Made by a program: the position numbers and the translations under genes. A stretch of 64,000 nucleotides of DNA. It comes from Candidatus Methylaffinis lahnbergensis (GTDB lineage Bacteria > Pseudomonadota > Alphaproteobacteria > Rhizobiales > Beijerinckiaceae). The notes below the pieces were generated by a model. The model had not been told where the DNA came from, searched no databases, and saw only the letters and a program-made list of their open reading frames with translations. The stretch covers positions 47,316 to 111,315 of the forward strand of contig PEFW01000002.1 in NCBI GenBank assembly GCA_002890675.1, given 5' to 3'. Positions 32,865 through 46,275 of this stretch are shown piece after piece; positions within the stretch are counted from its first letter, which is position 1; the number at the start of each line of letters is the position of its first letter.

Positions 32865-33056
32865 ATGACCAAACCTTTGGAATTCCTTCAAGAGGTTCGC
32901 GCCGAAGGCGCCAAGGTGACGTGGCCGACGCGCCGCGAGACCCTGATCACGACGGGGCTTGTTATTTTCATGGTTCTGCTCGCCAGCTTTTTTTTCGTCG
33001 CGGTGGATCAGACGCTGCGCTTCATCGTCTCCGGCATTCTGAGTTTTGGCCACTAG
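32865..33056 (+). CDS. secE: preprotein translocase subunit SecE
   Basis: MTKPLEFLQEVRAEGAKVTWPTRRETLITTGLVIFMV; precedes nusG. Confidence 0.95.
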   Translation: MTKPLEFLQEVRAEGAKVTWPTRRETLITTGLVIFMVLLASFFFVAVDQTLRFIVSGILSFGH

Positions 33057-33350
33057 CGGGCGTCCCGATCGAATGGAACCATTTGATCAATAAGGATGCA
33101 CTCGAACGCAAAGAGTTGGAGCATGCCGGAACCGGAAATGGCGAGCAACTTTTTCGGAACAGGCTCGAGCGGACGGTCAAACGCGGCGCCTTGGTTTGCG
33201 CTGAGACACAAGATTAAAAGCAAGGTAAGGAGGCTGTTCAATTGGGTAAATTTGACCATTCTATATGGGTGTTCCAGCGGCCCCGGTTTTTGCTCGCGCA
33301 AGTTTCGCCCTGGCGCGGGGTTTTAACGAGCGAGGTTTGAAGCTGTTCCG

Positions 33351-33881
33351 ATGAGCATGCGCTGGTATATCGTTCACGCCTATTCGAATTTCGAGAAAAA
33401 GGTCGCCGAATCCATCAAGGAGCAGGCGGCGCAGCGTGGTCTCTCGAGCCAATTCGAGGAAATTCTTGTCCCGACCGAGCATATCGTCGAAATTCGCCGC
33501 GGCCGTAAGATCAATTCGGAGCGCAAATTCTTTCCCGGCTATGTGCTGGTCAAATGCTATCTTTCCGACGATGTCTACCATCTGATTAAGAACACCCCGA
33601 AGGTCACCGGATTTTTGGGCGCGGACAAGAAGCCGATGCCGATTCGAGATAGCGAAGCGGAACGCATCAAAGGGCAGGTCGCCGAAGGCGTCGAACGGCC
33701 CAAGGCGTCGATCTCGTTTGAAATTGGCGAGACGGTGCGTGTCGCCGACGGCCCCTTCGCGTCGTTCAACGGGACCGTCGAGGACATCGACGAGGGCCGG
33801 TCCAGGGTGAAGGTCGCGGTTTCGATCTTCGGCCGAGCGACGCCGGTGGAACTGGAATATGCGCAAGTCGAAAAGGTCTAA
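33351..33881 (+). CDS. nusG: transcription termination/antitermination protein NusG
   Basis: MRWYIVHAYSNFEKKVAESI...PGYVLVKCYLSDDVYHLIKNTPKVTGFLG, KOW domain. Confidence 0.97.
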   Translation: MSMRWYIVHAYSNFEKKVAESIKEQAAQRGLSSQFEEILVPTEHIVEIRRGRKINSERKFFPGYVLVKCYLSDDVYHLIKNTPKVTGFLGADKKPMPIRDSEAERIKGQVAEGVERPKASISFEIGETVRVADGPFASFNGTVEDIDEGRSRVKVAVSIFGRATPVELEYAQVEKV

Positions 33882-34164
33882 GCGTTCGCTGCCGGGCGGC
33901 GCAGAGCCTGCCCTGCGAAAAGTGCGGAGGTCCGGCTTTCGCCATCTGTCCTAGGCATAGTTGCCCGGCGGCTAGGCATTTTTTCGCTCCCCTTGGGCAG
34001 GGGGAAAATATGGGATAAGGGGATTTGAGAAAGGCACCATGGGTCGCGCTTTGCGACCGATAGGATGAGACGTGGGAGACCGGTTCGCCTGCCAGACGGC
34101 GGCCGAGTTGGACCACGACCGCAACCGCCGCGCCAAAGAGCCGGCATTGTCTGGGAGCAGAGCA

Positions 34165-34593
34165 ATGGCAAAGAAGATCACGGGTTATGTGAAGCTTCAG
34201 GTGCCGGCCGGAGCGGCTAATCCTTCGCCTCCGATCGGTCCCGCGCTCGGTCAGCGCGGCTTGAACATTATGGAATTTTGCAAGGCCTTCAACGCCAAGA
34301 CGGCGCAGATGGAAAAAGGGACCCCAATCCCGGTCGTCATCACCGCCTTCCAGGACCGGTCCTTCACTTTCGAGATGAAGTTGCCGCCGGTTTCCTTTTT
34401 TTTAAAGAAAGCGTCGGGCATTCAGTCGGGCTCGAAAACCGCCGGCCGCGGTTATGCCGGCAAGATCACGAAAGCGCAGATTCACGAGATCGCCGAGAAA
34501 AAACTGCCCGATCTCAATTGCGCCTCGGTCGAGGCGGCGATGCGGATGATCGAGGGCTCCGCCCGTTCCATGGGCCTCGAGATAGTGGAGTAG
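34165..34593 (+). CDS. rplK: 50S ribosomal protein L11
   Basis: [44 protein letters not shown]. Confidence 0.97.
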   Translation: MAKKITGYVKLQVPAGAANPSPPIGPALGQRGLNIMEFCKAFNAKTAQMEKGTPIPVVITAFQDRSFTFEMKLPPVSFFLKKASGIQSGSKTAGRGYAGKITKAQIHEIAEKKLPDLNCASVEAAMRMIEGSARSMGLEIVE

Positions 34594-34597
34594 GGCG

Positions 34598-35293
34598 ATG
34601 GCGCATATTGGGAAACGCGTGCGCAAGGCGCGCGAGGGAATTGACCGGATCAAGCTCTATCCGGTCACTGCAGCGGTCAAGCTCGTGGTGGAGCGCGCCA
34701 ATGCGAAGTTCGACGAGACCGTCGAGATCGCGATGAATCTCGGGGTCGATCCCAAGCACGCCGATCAGATGGTGCGCGGCGTGGTCAATCTCCCGAACGG
34801 AACCGGGCGTAGCTTGCGCGTGGCGGTGTTCGCGCGTGGGCCCAAGGCCGACGAGGCCACGGCGGCGGGAGCGGACGTCGTCGGCGCGGAGGACCTGGTT
34901 TCGACCGTCCAAGGCGGCACGATCGCCTTCGACCGTTGCATTGCCACCCCAGACATGATGCCTCTCGTCGGCAGGCTCGGCAAGGTTTTGGGTCCGCGCG
35001 GCCTGATGCCCAATCCGAAGGTCGGCACCGTGACCATGGACATCGCCGGCGCGGTCAAGGCTTCGAAGGGCGGGGCGGTGGAGTTTCGGGTCGAAAAAGC
35101 CGGGATTATCCAAGGCAGCGTGGGCAAAGCCTCCTTCGAGCACGAAAAATTGATCGAAAACATTGTTGCATTTAAGGATGCGGTGGCCAAGGCCAAGCCT
35201 CAGGGTGCCAAGGGCACCTATATTCAACGGGTTGCGATTTCGTCGACCATGGGTCCTGGGGTCAAGGTCGATCCTGCGACGCTTACGGTCTAA
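34598..35293 (+). CDS. rplA: 50S ribosomal protein L1
   Basis: [37 protein letters not shown]. Confidence 0.97.
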   Translation: MAHIGKRVRKAREGIDRIKLYPVTAAVKLVVERANAKFDETVEIAMNLGVDPKHADQMVRGVVNLPNGTGRSLRVAVFARGPKADEATAAGADVVGAEDLVSTVQGGTIAFDRCIATPDMMPLVGRLGKVLGPRGLMPNPKVGTVTMDIAGAVKASKGGAVEFRVEKAGIIQGSVGKASFEHEKLIENIVAFKDAVAKAKPQGAKGTYIQRVAISSTMGPGVKVDPATLTV

Positions 35294-35838
35294 ACCGATC
35301 GTTCGCGGATCAGCGAAATTTGCATTTCGGGCCTTGGCATGAGAGATGGTTCGGGTTAAATAGAAGATTCGGGGCGGATCGGAAATAGCAGCCCCGCATC
35401 CATAAAGTTACCCCGATGGCGGGGTGTCGGTGAGTTTGCTTCCGGCGAAGGGTGTTTCGTGACGCGGCGGATAAGGCTGGAGGATAGGCGGTTGACGCCT
35501 GTCCCTTCTGGCCGTGTCCTTTTCGAGAACGCCGAAGCAAGGGGCCTTGTCGTGGTCGAACTCAATCTTAGTGCCTTGAGTGCCGATTCGGCTTTGCCGG
35601 CGACGCGGTCTGGGCTGGCATAGACGGGGCAACAACAAGATTTGGGATCGCGGGAAGGCTTCGCCTTTTTGCTTCCTTCGGTTTTTCGGTTTTGGTCTAT
35701 TCCTCTGTCCGGCGCGGCCTGTCCGTTCCGGGGACAGGCACCGCGTCGCTTCGACGGGGGGTTCGCGCGCGTTGAACTGGCGGCGGATGCAGCCTGCGGG
35801 CCGGAATTAAGCTTCGTGCCCGCGCAAGGAGACACACT

Positions 35839-36354
35839 GTGGACAGAGCGGCAAAAAAACAGTGTGTGGCGTCCTTGACCGATGTCTTCAAAACGACATC
35901 GGTGGTGGTGGTCGCGCATTATTCCGGCCTGAGCGTCGTTCAAATGCAAGTTCTGCGCAAGCAGATGCGCGCCGCTGGAGCCACGGTACAGGTAGCCAAG
36001 AATCGTCTCGTCAAGATCGCTCTTCAAGGCACGGAGGCTGCGTCGATTTCGGAGCTGATGCGGGGTCCGACCCTGATCGCCTATTCGGACGACCCGGTCG
36101 CGGCGCCGAAAGCCGCGGTGGCTTTTGCCAAGAATTGCGACAAGCTCGTGATCCTTGGCGGCGCCATGCGGGCGACCGCGCTCGACGTCGATGCCGTGCG
36201 CTCGCTTGCGACGCTGCCGTCGTTGGATGAACTGCGCGCCAAACTCGTTGGCCTCATCCAGGCACCAGCGGCGAGGCTGGCGCGGCTTACAACCGCGCCG
36301 GCCGCCAAGCTCGCGCGCGTTTTTTCGGCTTACGCCGGAAAAGATGCTGCCTGA
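35839..36354 (+). CDS. rplJ: 50S ribosomal protein L10
   Basis: [47 protein letters not shown]; context before rplL. Confidence 0.96.
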   Translation: MDRAAKKQCVASLTDVFKTTSVVVVAHYSGLSVVQMQVLRKQMRAAGATVQVAKNRLVKIALQGTEAASISELMRGPTLIAYSDDPVAAPKAAVAFAKNCDKLVILGGAMRATALDVDAVRSLATLPSLDELRAKLVGLIQAPAARLARLTTAPAAKLARVFSAYAGKDAA

Positions 36355-36411
36355 AATCTTCGACTTGTGAGACTTAGCAAGCGTTTTGGATATGAATCGA
36401 AGGAACTGAAA

Positions 36412-36789
36412 ATGGCCAATCTGGAAAAGATCGTCGCGGACCTGTCGAGCCTCACCGTGCTCGAAGCTGCCGAACTTGCCAAGCTGCTGGAAGAAAAATG
36501 GGGCGTGTCCGCGGCCGCGGCCGTCGCCGTCGCCGCCGGACCCGCGGCCGGGGCGCCAGTGGCGCCGGCGGAGGAGCAGACCGAATTCACCGTAATCCTC
36601 GCGGCGATCGGCGACAAGAAAATCGAAGTCATCAAGGAAGTGCGCGCGGTGACCGGACTTGGCTTGAAGGAGGCAAAGGATCTCGTCGAAGCGGCGCCCA
36701 AGCCCGTCAAGGAAGGCGTGACCAAGGAAGAAGCCGAAAAGATCAAGGCGGCGCTCGAAAAAGCGGGCGCCAAGGTGGAGTTCAAGTGA
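36412..36789 (+). CDS. rplL: 50S ribosomal protein L7/L12
   Basis: [33 protein letters not shown]...[21 protein letters not shown]. Confidence 0.97.
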   Translation: MANLEKIVADLSSLTVLEAAELAKLLEEKWGVSAAAAVAVAAGPAAGAPVAPAEEQTEFTVILAAIGDKKIEVIKEVRAVTGLGLKEAKDLVEAAPKPVKEGVTKEEAEKIKAALEKAGAKVEFK

Positions 36790-37046
36790 TCGCGGCTTTT
36801 CTCTTTCGACGGTTAGAAGTTTGGCAAGGCGGCGGTCTCGGCGAAGATTGAGGCCGTCGGCCATGCCGAAACAGGGATTGCTTGGTTAACGGATTAAGTC
36901 TCGACGTCTATCGAATCTTTGCGCGGTATTTCGCCGTGAACGTTTGGGGCTGAGAAAGTCCCGCCCCTTCGGCGCCCCGGCTGGACACGGGTCTAGCGAA
37001 TTTCCGCTCTAGAAAATCGTTGTTTACATGAGGTACGAGGAGCGAA

Positions 37047-40000
37047 ATGGCTGATCATATGGCGCAGACGTTCACCGGCCGTAAGCGTATCCGCAAATTT
37101 TTCGGGCATCTTCGCGAGGCCGCGGAAATGCCGAATTTGATCGAAGTTCAAAAGGCATCCTATGACCAGTTCCTGCTCGTCGACGAGCCGCCAGGCGGGC
37201 GTCCGGACGAAGGGCTGCAAGCGGTTTTCAAATCGGTTTTCCCGATTTCGGATTTTTCCAACGCGTCGCTGCTCGAATTTGTCAAATACGAGTTTGAGCC
37301 GCCGAAATATGACGTCGACGAATGCCGCCAGCGCGGCATGACCTTCGCCGCGCCGCTCAAAGTCACCTTGCAGCTAGACGTGTTCGACGTCGATACTGAC
37401 ACGGGCGCGAGGTCGGTCAAGGACATCAAGGTGCAGGACGTCTATATGGGAGACATGCCCTTGATGACGATGAACGGCACGTTCATCGTCAACGGAACCG
37501 AGAGAGTCATCGTTTCGCAAATGCACCGTTCGCCGGGGGTGTTTTTCGATCACGACAAAGGCAAGAGTCATTCTTCCGGCAAGCTTCTGTTTGCGGGGCG
37601 GATCATTCCCTATCGCGGCTCCTGGCTCGATATCGAATTCGACGCCAAGGACATCGTCCATGCCCGCATCGACCGGCGCCGGAAAATTCCGGCGACGTCG
37701 ATCCTTTACGCCCTCGGGATGGATGGCGAGGAGATTCTCGCGATTTTTTATAAGACGATCACTTTCGCGCGGGATAGGGACGGGTGGCGTCTGCCTTTCG
37801 AGCCCGATCGCATGAAAGGCATGAAGGCCGCCCTCGATCGTCTCGACGCTGACACCGGCGAGGTGGTTCTCGAAGCGGGCAAGAAACTTACGGTCCGCAC
37901 CGCGCGTCTGCTTGCCGAACGAGGGGTCAAATTTCTGCGCGCTCAGGATGAGGATCTGCACGGGCAATATATCGCCTCCGATCTTTATAACCCGGCGACC
38001 GGCGAAATCTTCGCCGAAGCGGGCGATGAGATCACCGCCAAATCCCTGGCGCTTCTGATCGAAGCCGGTTTCGCCGAGTTGCCGGTGCTCGACATCGATC
38101 ATGTCAATATCGGTCCCTACATTCGCAACACGCTCGCCGTCGACAAGAACGGCTCGCGCGAGGAAGCGTTGTTCGATATCTACCGCGTCATGCGTCCGGG
38201 CGAGCCGCCGACGCTTGAAACGGCGGAGGCGATGTTCCATTCGTTGTTTTTCGATCCGGAGCGCTACGATCTCTCGGCGGTCGGCCGGGTCAAGATGAAC
38301 ATGCGCATGGATCTCGACGCGGCGGATACGGTGCGCACGTTGCGGAAGGAAGATATCGTCGCGGTCATGCGGGCGCTTGTCGATCTGCGCGACGGTCGCG
38401 GCGAGATCGACGACATCGACCATCTCGGCAACCGCCGCGTCCGCTCCGTCGGCGAACTGATGGAGAATCAGTACCGGCTGGGCTTGCTGCGGATGGAGCG
38501 GGCGATCAAGGAGCGGATGTCCTCCGTCGACATCGATACGGTCATGCCGCAGGATCTGATCAATGCCAAGCCCGCCGCCGCGGCGGTGCGCGAGTTCTTC
38601 GGCTCGTCGCAATTGTCGCAGTTCATGGATCAGACCAATCCGTTGTCCGAGATTACCCATAAACGACGGCTATCGGCGCTAGGTCCCGGTGGTCTCACCC
38701 GCGAGCGGGCGGGTTTCGAGGTGCGCGACGTGCATCCGACGCATTACGGGCGCATCTGCCCGATCGAAACGCCGGAAGGCCCGAATATCGGTCTCATCAA
38801 TTCGCTCGCGACGTTCGCGCGGGTCAACAAATATGGGTTCATCGAAGCCCCTTACCGGCGCATCAAGGATAGCCGGGTGACCGACGAGGTCGTTTATCTT
38901 TCGGCGATGGAGGAAGCCAAATATAACGTCGCGCAGGCGAATGCGCCGCTCGACGGGGAGCGGGCGCTGACCGAGGATCTAGTTGTCTGCCGGCGCTCGG
39001 GCGACGTCGTTATGGTTCCGCGCGAGCGCGTCGATTTCATGGATGTGTCGCCAAAGCAGCTCGTTTCGGTCGCCGCCGCCTTGATCCCGTTCCTCGAGAA
39101 CGACGATGCCAACCGGGCGCTCATGGGTTCCAACATGCAACGTCAGGCCGTGCCGCTCGTCAGATCCGACGCTCCGCTGGTCGGGACCGGCATGGAGTCC
39201 GTCGTCGCGCGCGATTCCGGCGCCGCCATCGCGGCGCGGCGGACCGGTTTTGTCGACCAGGTCGATGCGACGCGCATCGTGGTCCGGGCAACCGAGGAAA
39301 CCGAAGCTGGCAAGCCTGGGGTCGATATCTACCGGATGATGAAGTTCCAGCGCTCGAACCAGTCGACCTGCATCAACCAGAAGCCGCTGGTGCGGGTCGG
39401 CGACTACGTGCGCAACGGCGACATCATTGCCGATGGACCGTCGACCGAACTCGGCGATCTGGCGCTTGGCCGCAATGTCCTCGTCGCCTTCATGCCCTGG
39501 AACGGTTACAATTTCGAGGATTCGATCCTTCTCAACGAGCAAATCGTCAAGGACGATGTTTATACCTCGATTCATATCGACGAGTTCGAGGTGATGGCGC
39601 GCGACACCAAGCTTGGTCCGGAGGAAATCACCCGCGATATTCCGAACGTATCGGAAGAGGTGTTGAAGAATCTCGACGAGGCCGGAATCGTCTATATCGG
39701 CGCCGAGGTCCAGGCGGGCGATGTTTTGGTCGGGAAGATCACGCCGAAGGGCGAGAGCCCGATGACTCCGGAAGAAAAGCTTTTGCGCGCGATCTTCGGC
39801 GAGAAGGCATCGGATGTCCGCGACACGTCGTTGCGGGTGCCGCCTGGCGTGCAAGGCACGATTGTCGAGGTGCGCGTCTTCAACCGGCATGGCGTTGACA
39901 AGGACGAGCGCGCCCAAGCTATCGAACGCGAGGAAATCGAGCGTCTCGCGAAGGACCGCGACGATGAGCTAGCGATCCTCGATCGCAACGTCTATGCGCG

Positions 40001-41180
40001 TCTCATGGACGTTCTCGTGGACAAGACGGCTATCGCCGGACCGAAGGGATTCAAGCGGGATACCACGCTCACCAGGGAGATCGTCGAGGACTATCCGCGC
40101 TCGCAATGGTGGATCTTCGCGATCGAGAACGACCGGACGATGGCCGAGCTCGAAGCCATGCGCAGACAGTATGACGAGGCCAAGAAAGCCCTTGAGAGCC
40201 GCTTTCTCGACAAGGTCGAAAAGTTGCAACGCGGCGACGAACTGTCGCCGGGCGTCATGAAGATGGTGAAGGTTTTCGTCGCGGTGAAGCGCAAGATCCA
40301 GCCCGGCGACAAGATGGCGGGACGGCATGGCAACAAAGGCGTCGTTTCCAAGATCGTGCCGCAGGAGGATATGCCCTTCCTCGCCGATGGGCAGCCGGTC
40401 GATATCGTCTTGAATCCGCTGGGCGTGCCCTCCCGCATGAATGTCGGGCAGATCCTCGAAACCCATCTCGGCTGGGCCTGTGCCGGTCTTGGGAAGCAGG
40501 TCGGCGACACGGTGAATGCCTATTTGCGGGACGGGAACACGAAGCCGTTGCGCGACAAGCTCATCGAAATTTATGAAGCCAAGACGGAGATCATGGAACT
40601 CGACGATGAGGCCGTGGTTGAACTCGGCGAAAATCTGCGCCGCGGCGTGCCGGTCGCCACGCCGGTCTTCGACGGCGCGCGGGAAAAGGACATCGTCGGA
40701 ATGCTGGAGCGCGCCGGTCTAGACCGCTCGGGTCAGGTCACTCTCTACGACGGATGTACCGGCGAAGCTTTCGACCGCAAGGTGACCGTCGGCTATATCT
40801 ATATGCTGAAGCTTCATCACCTCGTCGACGACAAGATCCACGCGCGCTCGATCGGACCATATAGTCTCGTCACCCAACAGCCGCTCGGCGGCAAGGCGCA
40901 ATTCGGCGGCCAGCGGTTCGGCGAGATGGAGGTTTGGGCGCTCGAGGCTTACGGCGCGGCCTATACGCTGCAGGAGATGCTGACCTTGAAGTCCGATGAC
41001 GTAGCAGGCCGTACCAAGGTTTATGAATCGATTGTGCGAGGCGACGATGCTTTCGAATCTGGCATTCCCGAAAGCTTCAACGTGCTCGTCAAGGAGATGC
41101 GTTCGCTTTGCCTTAATGTCGAACTTAATCAGACAACGAAACCGAAAAGCCAGTTGCCGCCTGCCGAGGCGGCCGAATAG
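37047..41180 (+). CDS. rpoB: DNA-directed RNA polymerase subunit beta
   Basis: 1377 aa, classic RpoB motifs ([30 protein letters not shown]). Confidence 0.98.
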   Translation: MADHMAQTFTGRKRIRKFFGHLREAAEMPNLIEVQKASYDQFLLVDEPPGGRPDEGLQAVFKSVFPISDFSNASLLEFVKYEFEPPKYDVDECRQRGMTFAAPLKVTLQLDVFDVDTDTGARSVKDIKVQDVYMGDMPLMTMNGTFIVNGTERVIVSQMHRSPGVFFDHDKGKSHSSGKLLFAGRIIPYRGSWLDIEFDAKDIVHARIDRRRKIPATSILYALGMDGEEILAIFYKTITFARDRDGWRLPFEPDRMKGMKAALDRLDADTGEVVLEAGKKLTVRTARLLAERGVKFLRAQDEDLHGQYIASDLYNPATGEIFAEAGDEITAKSLALLIEAGFAELPVLDIDHVNIGPYIRNTLAVDKNGSREEALFDIYRVMRPGEPPTLETAEAMFHSLFFDPERYDLSAVGRVKMNMRMDLDAADTVRTLRKEDIVAVMRALVDLRDGRGEIDDIDHLGNRRVRSVGELMENQYRLGLLRMERAIKERMSSVDIDTVMPQDLINAKPAAAAVREFFGSSQLSQFMDQTNPLSEITHKRRLSALGPGGLTRERAGFEVRDVHPTHYGRICPIETPEGPNIGLINSLATFARVNKYGFIEAPYRRIKDSRVTDEVVYLSAMEEAKYNVAQANAPLDGERALTEDLVVCRRSGDVVMVPRERVDFMDVSPKQLVSVAAALIPFLENDDANRALMGSNMQRQAVPLVRSDAPLVGTGMESVVARDSGAAIAARRTGFVDQVDATRIVVRATEETEAGKPGVDIYRMMKFQRSNQSTCINQKPLVRVGDYVRNGDIIADGPSTELGDLALGRNVLVAFMPWNGYNFEDSILLNEQIVKDDVYTSIHIDEFEVMARDTKLGPEEITRDIPNVSEEVLKNLDEAGIVYIGAEVQAGDVLVGKITPKGESPMTPEEKLLRAIFGEKASDVRDTSLRVPPGVQGTIVEVRVFNRHGVDKDERAQAIEREEIERLAKDRDDELAILDRNVYARLMDVLVDKTAIAGPKGFKRDTTLTREIVEDYPRSQWWIFAIENDRTMAELEAMRRQYDEAKKALESRFLDKVEKLQRGDELSPGVMKMVKVFVAVKRKIQPGDKMAGRHGNKGVVSKIVPQEDMPFLADGQPVDIVLNPLGVPSRMNVGQILETHLGWACAGLGKQVGDTVNAYLRDGNTKPLRDKLIEIYEAKTEIMELDDEAVVELGENLRRGVPVATPVFDGAREKDIVGMLERAGLDRSGQVTLYDGCTGEAFDRKVTVGYIYMLKLHHLVDDKIHARSIGPYSLVTQQPLGGKAQFGGQRFGEMEVWALEAYGAAYTLQEMLTLKSDDVAGRTKVYESIVRGDDAFESGIPESFNVLVKEMRSLCLNVELNQTTKPKSQLPPAEAAE

Positions 41181-41296
41181 ACGCGGGCATCGAATACTGC
41201 CCAGTGGCGCGGGCCGCGCGCGCTGTCTCTTTTTTGAATATTTCCGGCGGGGCCATGCGGCGCCACCGCGCCAGCCCAAGCATCAGGAGATAGGCA

Positions 41297-44200
41297 ATGA
41301 ATCAAGAGGTCATGAATCTCTTCAGTCCGGCCGCGCAACCGCAGGCTTTCGATCAGATCCAGATTTCGATCGCGAGCCCGGAGAAGATTCTGTCCTGGTC
41401 GTTCGGCGAGATCAAAAAGCCGGAGACAATCAATTACCGCACCTTCAAACCCGAACGCGATGGACTTTTCTGCGCCCGGATCTTCGGCCCGATCAAGGAC
41501 TACGAGTGCTTGTGTGGCAAATACAAGCGGATGAAGTATAAGAACGTCATCTGCGAGAAATGCGGCGTCGAAGTGACCTTGTCGCGGGTACGCCGCGAGC
41601 GCATGGGGCATATTTCGCTTGCCGCGCCGGTCGCCCATATCTGGTTTCTGAAATCTTTGCCTTCGCGCATCGGGCTTCTCCTCGACATGACGCTGAAGGA
41701 CATCGAGCGCATTCTTTATTTCGAATCCTATATCGTCCTCGATCCGGGCCTGACACCGCTCAAGAACCGCCAGCTTCTCAATGAAGACGACTACCTGCGC
41801 GCGCAGGACGAATATGGCCAGGATTCCTTTACCGCCCTCATTGGCGCCGAGGCGATTCGCGAAATTCTACGTGGCATGGATCTTCCGAGAATCGCCGAAT
41901 CGCTCAAGGTCGAGATCGCCGAATCGACGACGGAACTGAAACCCAAGAAGCTCGCCAAGAGGTTGAAGATCATCGAGGCCTTCATCCGTTCGGGCAACAA
42001 GCCCGAGTGGATGATCCTTACCGAAGTGCCGGTCCTTCCGCCCGACCTCAGACCGCTCGTGCCACTCGACGGCGGCCGCTTCGCGACCTCCGACTTAAAC
42101 GACCTCTACCGGCGCGTCATCAACCGAAACAATCGCCTGAAACGGCTCATCGAATTGCGCGCGCCGGACATCATCGTGCGCAACGAGAAGCGGATGCTGC
42201 AGGAGGCCGTCGATGCTTTGTTCGACAATGGCCGGCGCGGCCGGGTCATTACCGGCGCCAACAAACGGCCGCTGAAGTCGCTCGCCGACATGCTGAAAGG
42301 CAAACAAGGCCGTTTCCGGCAAAACCTGCTTGGCAAGCGCGTCGATTATTCCGGCCGCTCGGTCATCGTGGTTGGGCCCGACCTCAAACTGCACCAATGC
42401 GGCCTGCCGAAGAAGATGGCGCTCGAACTCTTCAAGCCCTTCATCTATTCGCGGCTCGACGCGAAGGGTCTTTCGGCGACCGTCAAACAGGCGAAAAAGC
42501 TGGTCGAAAAAGAGAAGCCGGAAGTCTGGGATATTCTCGACGAAGTCATCCGCGAGCATCCGGTAATGCTGAACCGGGCGCCGACGCTGCACCGTCTCGG
42601 CATTCAGGCTTTTGAGCCGAAGTTGATCGAGGGTAAGGCCATCCAACTGCATCCGCTTGTCTGCGCCGCGTTCAACGCCGATTTCGATGGCGACCAGATG
42701 GCGGTGCACGTGCCGCTCTCGCTCGAGGCGCAACTCGAAGCGCGCGTGCTGATGATGTCGACCAACAATATTTTGCATCCGGCCAATGGCCAGCCGATCA
42801 TCGTGCCATCGCAGGATATCGTCATCGGTCTTTATTATGTTTCGTTGATGTGCGAGGGCGAACCTGGCCAGGGGATGGCGTTCGCCAATATGGGCGAGAT
42901 CGAACATGCCTTGCATGCCAAGGCGATTACCCTGCACACGCGGATCAAGGGGCGGGCTCTGACCTTCGACGGCGAGGGCCAGCGTGTATCGAAGATTTTC
43001 GAAACCACGCCCGGCCGTATGATTCTTGGCCAGCTGCTGCCGCACCATGTCAAGATTCCCTTCGATGTCGTGAACAAACTCATGACCAAGAAGGAAATCT
43101 CGAACATGATCGACATCGTATACCGCAACTGCGGTCAGAAGGAGACAGTCATCTTTTGCGACAAGATCATGGCGCTCGGGTTCCGCGAGGCGTTCAAGGC
43201 CGGTATTTCCTTCGGTAAGGACGACATGGTCGTGCCGGAAACCAAGCCGCGCATTATCGCCGAGACGGGTGCGCTCGCGAAGGAATACGAGCAGCAGTAT
43301 AATGACGGATTGATCACGCAAGGCGAAAAATACAACAAGGTCGTCGATGTCTGGATGAAATGTTCGGACAAGCTCGCCGAGGAGATGATGGCGCGCATCT
43401 CGACGGTGCAGAAGGACGCAAACGGCCGCGACAAACCGATCAACTCGATCTACATGATGGCGCATTCCGGCGCGCGCGGTTCGCCAACGCAAATGAAGCA
43501 GCTCGCCGCGATGCGCGGACTGATGGCAAAGCCATCGGGCGAAATCATCGAAAGCCCGATCATCTCGAACTTCAAGGAAGGGCTGACCGTGCTCGAGTAT
43601 TTCAACTCGACGCATGGCGCGCGAAAGGGTCTTGCCGACACCGCCTTGAAGACCGCGAATTCGGGTTATCTGACGCGCCGCCTCGTCGATGTGGCGCAGG
43701 ACTCGATTATTACCATGCTCGATTGCGGATCGCGGAACGGGATTCGCATGCGCGCGATCATCGACGCGGGCCAGATTGTCGCCTCGCTCGCGACGCGAAT
43801 TCTTGGCCGCACCGCGGCCGAGGATTTGAAAGAGACCTCGGGCGCGCTCATCGTGGCCGCCGGCGAAATGGTTCAGGAATGGCATATCGACCGCATCAAC
43901 GCGGCCGGGATCCAGGAAGTTAAGATCCGTTCCGTCTTGACCTGCGAAGCCAAGAACGGCGTTTGCGGCAAGTGCTACGGCCGCGATCTCGCGCGCGGAA
44001 CGCCGGTCAATATGGGCGAGGCCGTCGGGGTCATCGCCGCGCAGTCGATCGGCGAGCCGGGCACGCAGCTCACGATGCGCACCTTCCACATCGGCGGCGC
44101 GGCGCAAATCGCCGATCAATCCTTCATCGAATCCAATTTCGATGGAGTCGTGAAGATCCGCAATCGCCATCTCGCCCGCAATAGCGAGGGCGACCTTATG

Positions 44201-45493
44201 GTCATGGCGCGCAATGTCGCAATCATCGTCGAGGGCCCAGACGGCGCGGAACGCGCGGTCCACAGGATCCAGTATGGCGCCAGGCTCAAAGTCGACGATG
44301 GCGACAAGATCAAGCGCGGCCAGCGCATTGCCGAGTGGGATCCCTATACAAGGCCGATTCTGACCGAGATCGCCGGGACGATCGCCTTCGAGGACCTCGT
44401 CGAAGGTGCCTCCATGACCGAAACCATCGACGAGGCGACCGGCATCGCCAAGCGTCTGGTCATGGATTGGCGCCTCAATCAGCGCTCCGCGACATTGAAG
44501 CCCGCCATCGTGATCAAATCGGCGGACGGCAAGATCGGCAAGCTGCACCGCGGCAGCGATGCGCGTTATGCGCTGCCGGTGGATTCGATCATTGGGGTTG
44601 ACCCAGGCGCGCTGGTCAAGGCTGGCGACATCGTTGCGCGTATCTCGATGGACTCGGCGAAGACGCGCGACATCACCGGCGGTCTGCCGCGAGTCGCCGA
44701 ACTGTTCGAGGCGCGCCGGCCGAAGGATCACGCGATTATCGCCGAGGCCTCCGGCACTGTGCAATTCGGGCGCGACTACAAGAACAAGACACGCATTTCG
44801 ATCGTTCCGAATGAAGATGGCGCCGAGCCAATCGAATATCTGATCGCAAAAGGCAAACACATCCATCTCCAGGATGGCGACGTCGTCGAAAAGGGCGATT
44901 ATATCGTCGATGGGAATCCGGCACCGCATGACATTTTGGCGATCAAAGGTGTCGAGGAACTTGCCGCCTATCTTGTCAACGAGATTCAGGAAGTCTACCG
45001 GTTGCAAGGGGTCAGCATCAACGACAAACATATCGAGGTGATTGTCCGGCAGATGCTGCAGAAGGTCGATATTGTCGAGCCCGGCGGTACCGGGTTCTTG
45101 CCTGGCGAGCAAGTCGATCAGGTCGAACTCGACGAGGCCAACGCGGCGGCGATCGAGGCGGGCGAAAAGCCGGCCTCGGGAACTCCGGTTCTCCTAGGGA
45201 TCACCAAGGCGTCGTTGCAGACGCGGTCGTTCATCTCGGCCGCCTCCTTCCAGGAGACGACCAGGGTGTTGACCGAGGCGGCCGTCAATGGCAAGGCCGA
45301 TACCTTGGAAGGCTTGAAGGAAAACGTCATCGTCGGCCGCCTCATTCCAGCCGGTACGGGCGCCGCGATGGCCAAACTCCGGCGTGTCGCGAACATCCGG
45401 GATGAAATGATTATCGCGCAAAAAGCGGAAAGCGCGGCGGCATCCGAGACAACTCCCTTGCTGGCACAGCCCGATGTGCCAGCGGGAGAATAG
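41297..45493 (+). CDS. rpoC: DNA-directed RNA polymerase subunit beta'
   Basis: 1398 aa; [16 protein letters not shown] active site, zinc-binding [22 protein letters not shown]. Confidence 0.98.
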   Translation: MNQEVMNLFSPAAQPQAFDQIQISIASPEKILSWSFGEIKKPETINYRTFKPERDGLFCARIFGPIKDYECLCGKYKRMKYKNVICEKCGVEVTLSRVRRERMGHISLAAPVAHIWFLKSLPSRIGLLLDMTLKDIERILYFESYIVLDPGLTPLKNRQLLNEDDYLRAQDEYGQDSFTALIGAEAIREILRGMDLPRIAESLKVEIAESTTELKPKKLAKRLKIIEAFIRSGNKPEWMILTEVPVLPPDLRPLVPLDGGRFATSDLNDLYRRVINRNNRLKRLIELRAPDIIVRNEKRMLQEAVDALFDNGRRGRVITGANKRPLKSLADMLKGKQGRFRQNLLGKRVDYSGRSVIVVGPDLKLHQCGLPKKMALELFKPFIYSRLDAKGLSATVKQAKKLVEKEKPEVWDILDEVIREHPVMLNRAPTLHRLGIQAFEPKLIEGKAIQLHPLVCAAFNADFDGDQMAVHVPLSLEAQLEARVLMMSTNNILHPANGQPIIVPSQDIVIGLYYVSLMCEGEPGQGMAFANMGEIEHALHAKAITLHTRIKGRALTFDGEGQRVSKIFETTPGRMILGQLLPHHVKIPFDVVNKLMTKKEISNMIDIVYRNCGQKETVIFCDKIMALGFREAFKAGISFGKDDMVVPETKPRIIAETGALAKEYEQQYNDGLITQGEKYNKVVDVWMKCSDKLAEEMMARISTVQKDANGRDKPINSIYMMAHSGARGSPTQMKQLAAMRGLMAKPSGEIIESPIISNFKEGLTVLEYFNSTHGARKGLADTALKTANSGYLTRRLVDVAQDSIITMLDCGSRNGIRMRAIIDAGQIVASLATRILGRTAAEDLKETSGALIVAAGEMVQEWHIDRINAAGIQEVKIRSVLTCEAKNGVCGKCYGRDLARGTPVNMGEAVGVIAAQSIGEPGTQLTMRTFHIGGAAQIADQSFIESNFDGVVKIRNRHLARNSEGDLMVMARNVAIIVEGPDGAERAVHRIQYGARLKVDDGDKIKRGQRIAEWDPYTRPILTEIAGTIAFEDLVEGASMTETIDEATGIAKRLVMDWRLNQRSATLKPAIVIKSADGKIGKLHRGSDARYALPVDSIIGVDPGALVKAGDIVARISMDSAKTRDITGGLPRVAELFEARRPKDHAIIAEASGTVQFGRDYKNKTRISIVPNEDGAEPIEYLIAKGKHIHLQDGDVVEKGDYIVDGNPAPHDILAIKGVEELAAYLVNEIQEVYRLQGVSINDKHIEVIVRQMLQKVDIVEPGGTGFLPGEQVDQVELDEANAAAIEAGEKPASGTPVLLGITKASLQTRSFISAASFQETTRVLTEAAVNGKADTLEGLKENVIVGRLIPAGTGAAMAKLRRVANIRDEMIIAQKAESAAASETTPLLAQPDVPAGE

Positions 45494-45601
45494 GCCGCCG
45501 ATTATGCGGCGCTTTTCGTTCCGGGGTCGTGGATCTCGAGGTTTATTTCGTCGCTACTATCGACTCTTGACAAACTGAGTAACCATTCTCCCCTCCATGC
45601 C

Positions 45602-46275
45602 ATGGGTTTTCGGAGGCATGGATGCACGCATGAACAAGGCGCGCGTCCGTGCGAGACTGGAAACGCGGCCGAACTAGAGGCCGCGCGTTTGCTGCAAATT
45701 GGTGGCGAGCCGCCAGAGGTGGCGCGCCGGCTCAAAGTCAGCCGCACCTCGGTTTGGCGCTGGAAGCAGGCGTTTGAGGCGAACGGGCGAAGCGATCGTG
45801 GTAAGCGATCGGGGAGGGGCGGCGCGTTGCGCAAGGCGCCGCGCTACCTAGCGCCCGCCGCGGCTGACCGACGCCGAGAAGAAGCGATTGGTCGAAGCGC
45901 TCGAAGCCGGCGCCTTGGCGCAAGGATATGCCACCGCTCCGTGGACGCTGGCGCGCGGGGCCAAGCTCATCGCGAAGATCAGCTCCAAGCGGTATTCGGA
46001 ATCGGGTGTGTGGCGGCTCATCAAGAAATTGAACTTTTCCTGCCAGCGGCCGAGTGGTCGCGGGAGGCAAGCGCAGCCGCGATCTTGCATTGGAAGAAGA
46101 AGCGTCGGCCGACACTAAAAAAACGGCGCCAGAGAAGGCCGAACCATCGTCTTCATCGACGAGTCCGGGGTGAGGGAACGGCCTCGCCGCGTTCGGACCT
46201 TTGGCGGGATGACGCCGCGAGCGAAGGCGGGCAGCATAAAGCTCAAATTCCTGCCGCCCTATTAAGCCTAATTAA
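45602..46275 (+). pseudogene. IS630-family transposase remnant, frameshifted and internally deleted
   Basis: HTH segment LEAARLLQIGGEPPEVARRLKVSRTSVWRWKQAF, then other frames: LTDAEKKRLVEALEAGALAQGYATAPWTLARGAKLIAKISSKRYSESGVWRLIKKLNFSCQRP and TIVFIDESGVRERPRRVRTFGGMTPRAKAGSIKLKFLPPY*. Confidence 0.8.

Noticed and set aside
35356-36864. 502-aa minus-strand ORF across the rplA-rplJ leader, rplJ and rplL
   Set aside because: Antisense to ribosomal protein genes, low-complexity composition, no recognisable domain.
42095-45112. 1005-aa minus-strand ORF opposite rpoC
   Set aside because: Antisense to a fully conserved rpoC; Arg/Asp/His-rich shadow ORF typical of high-GC codon bias.
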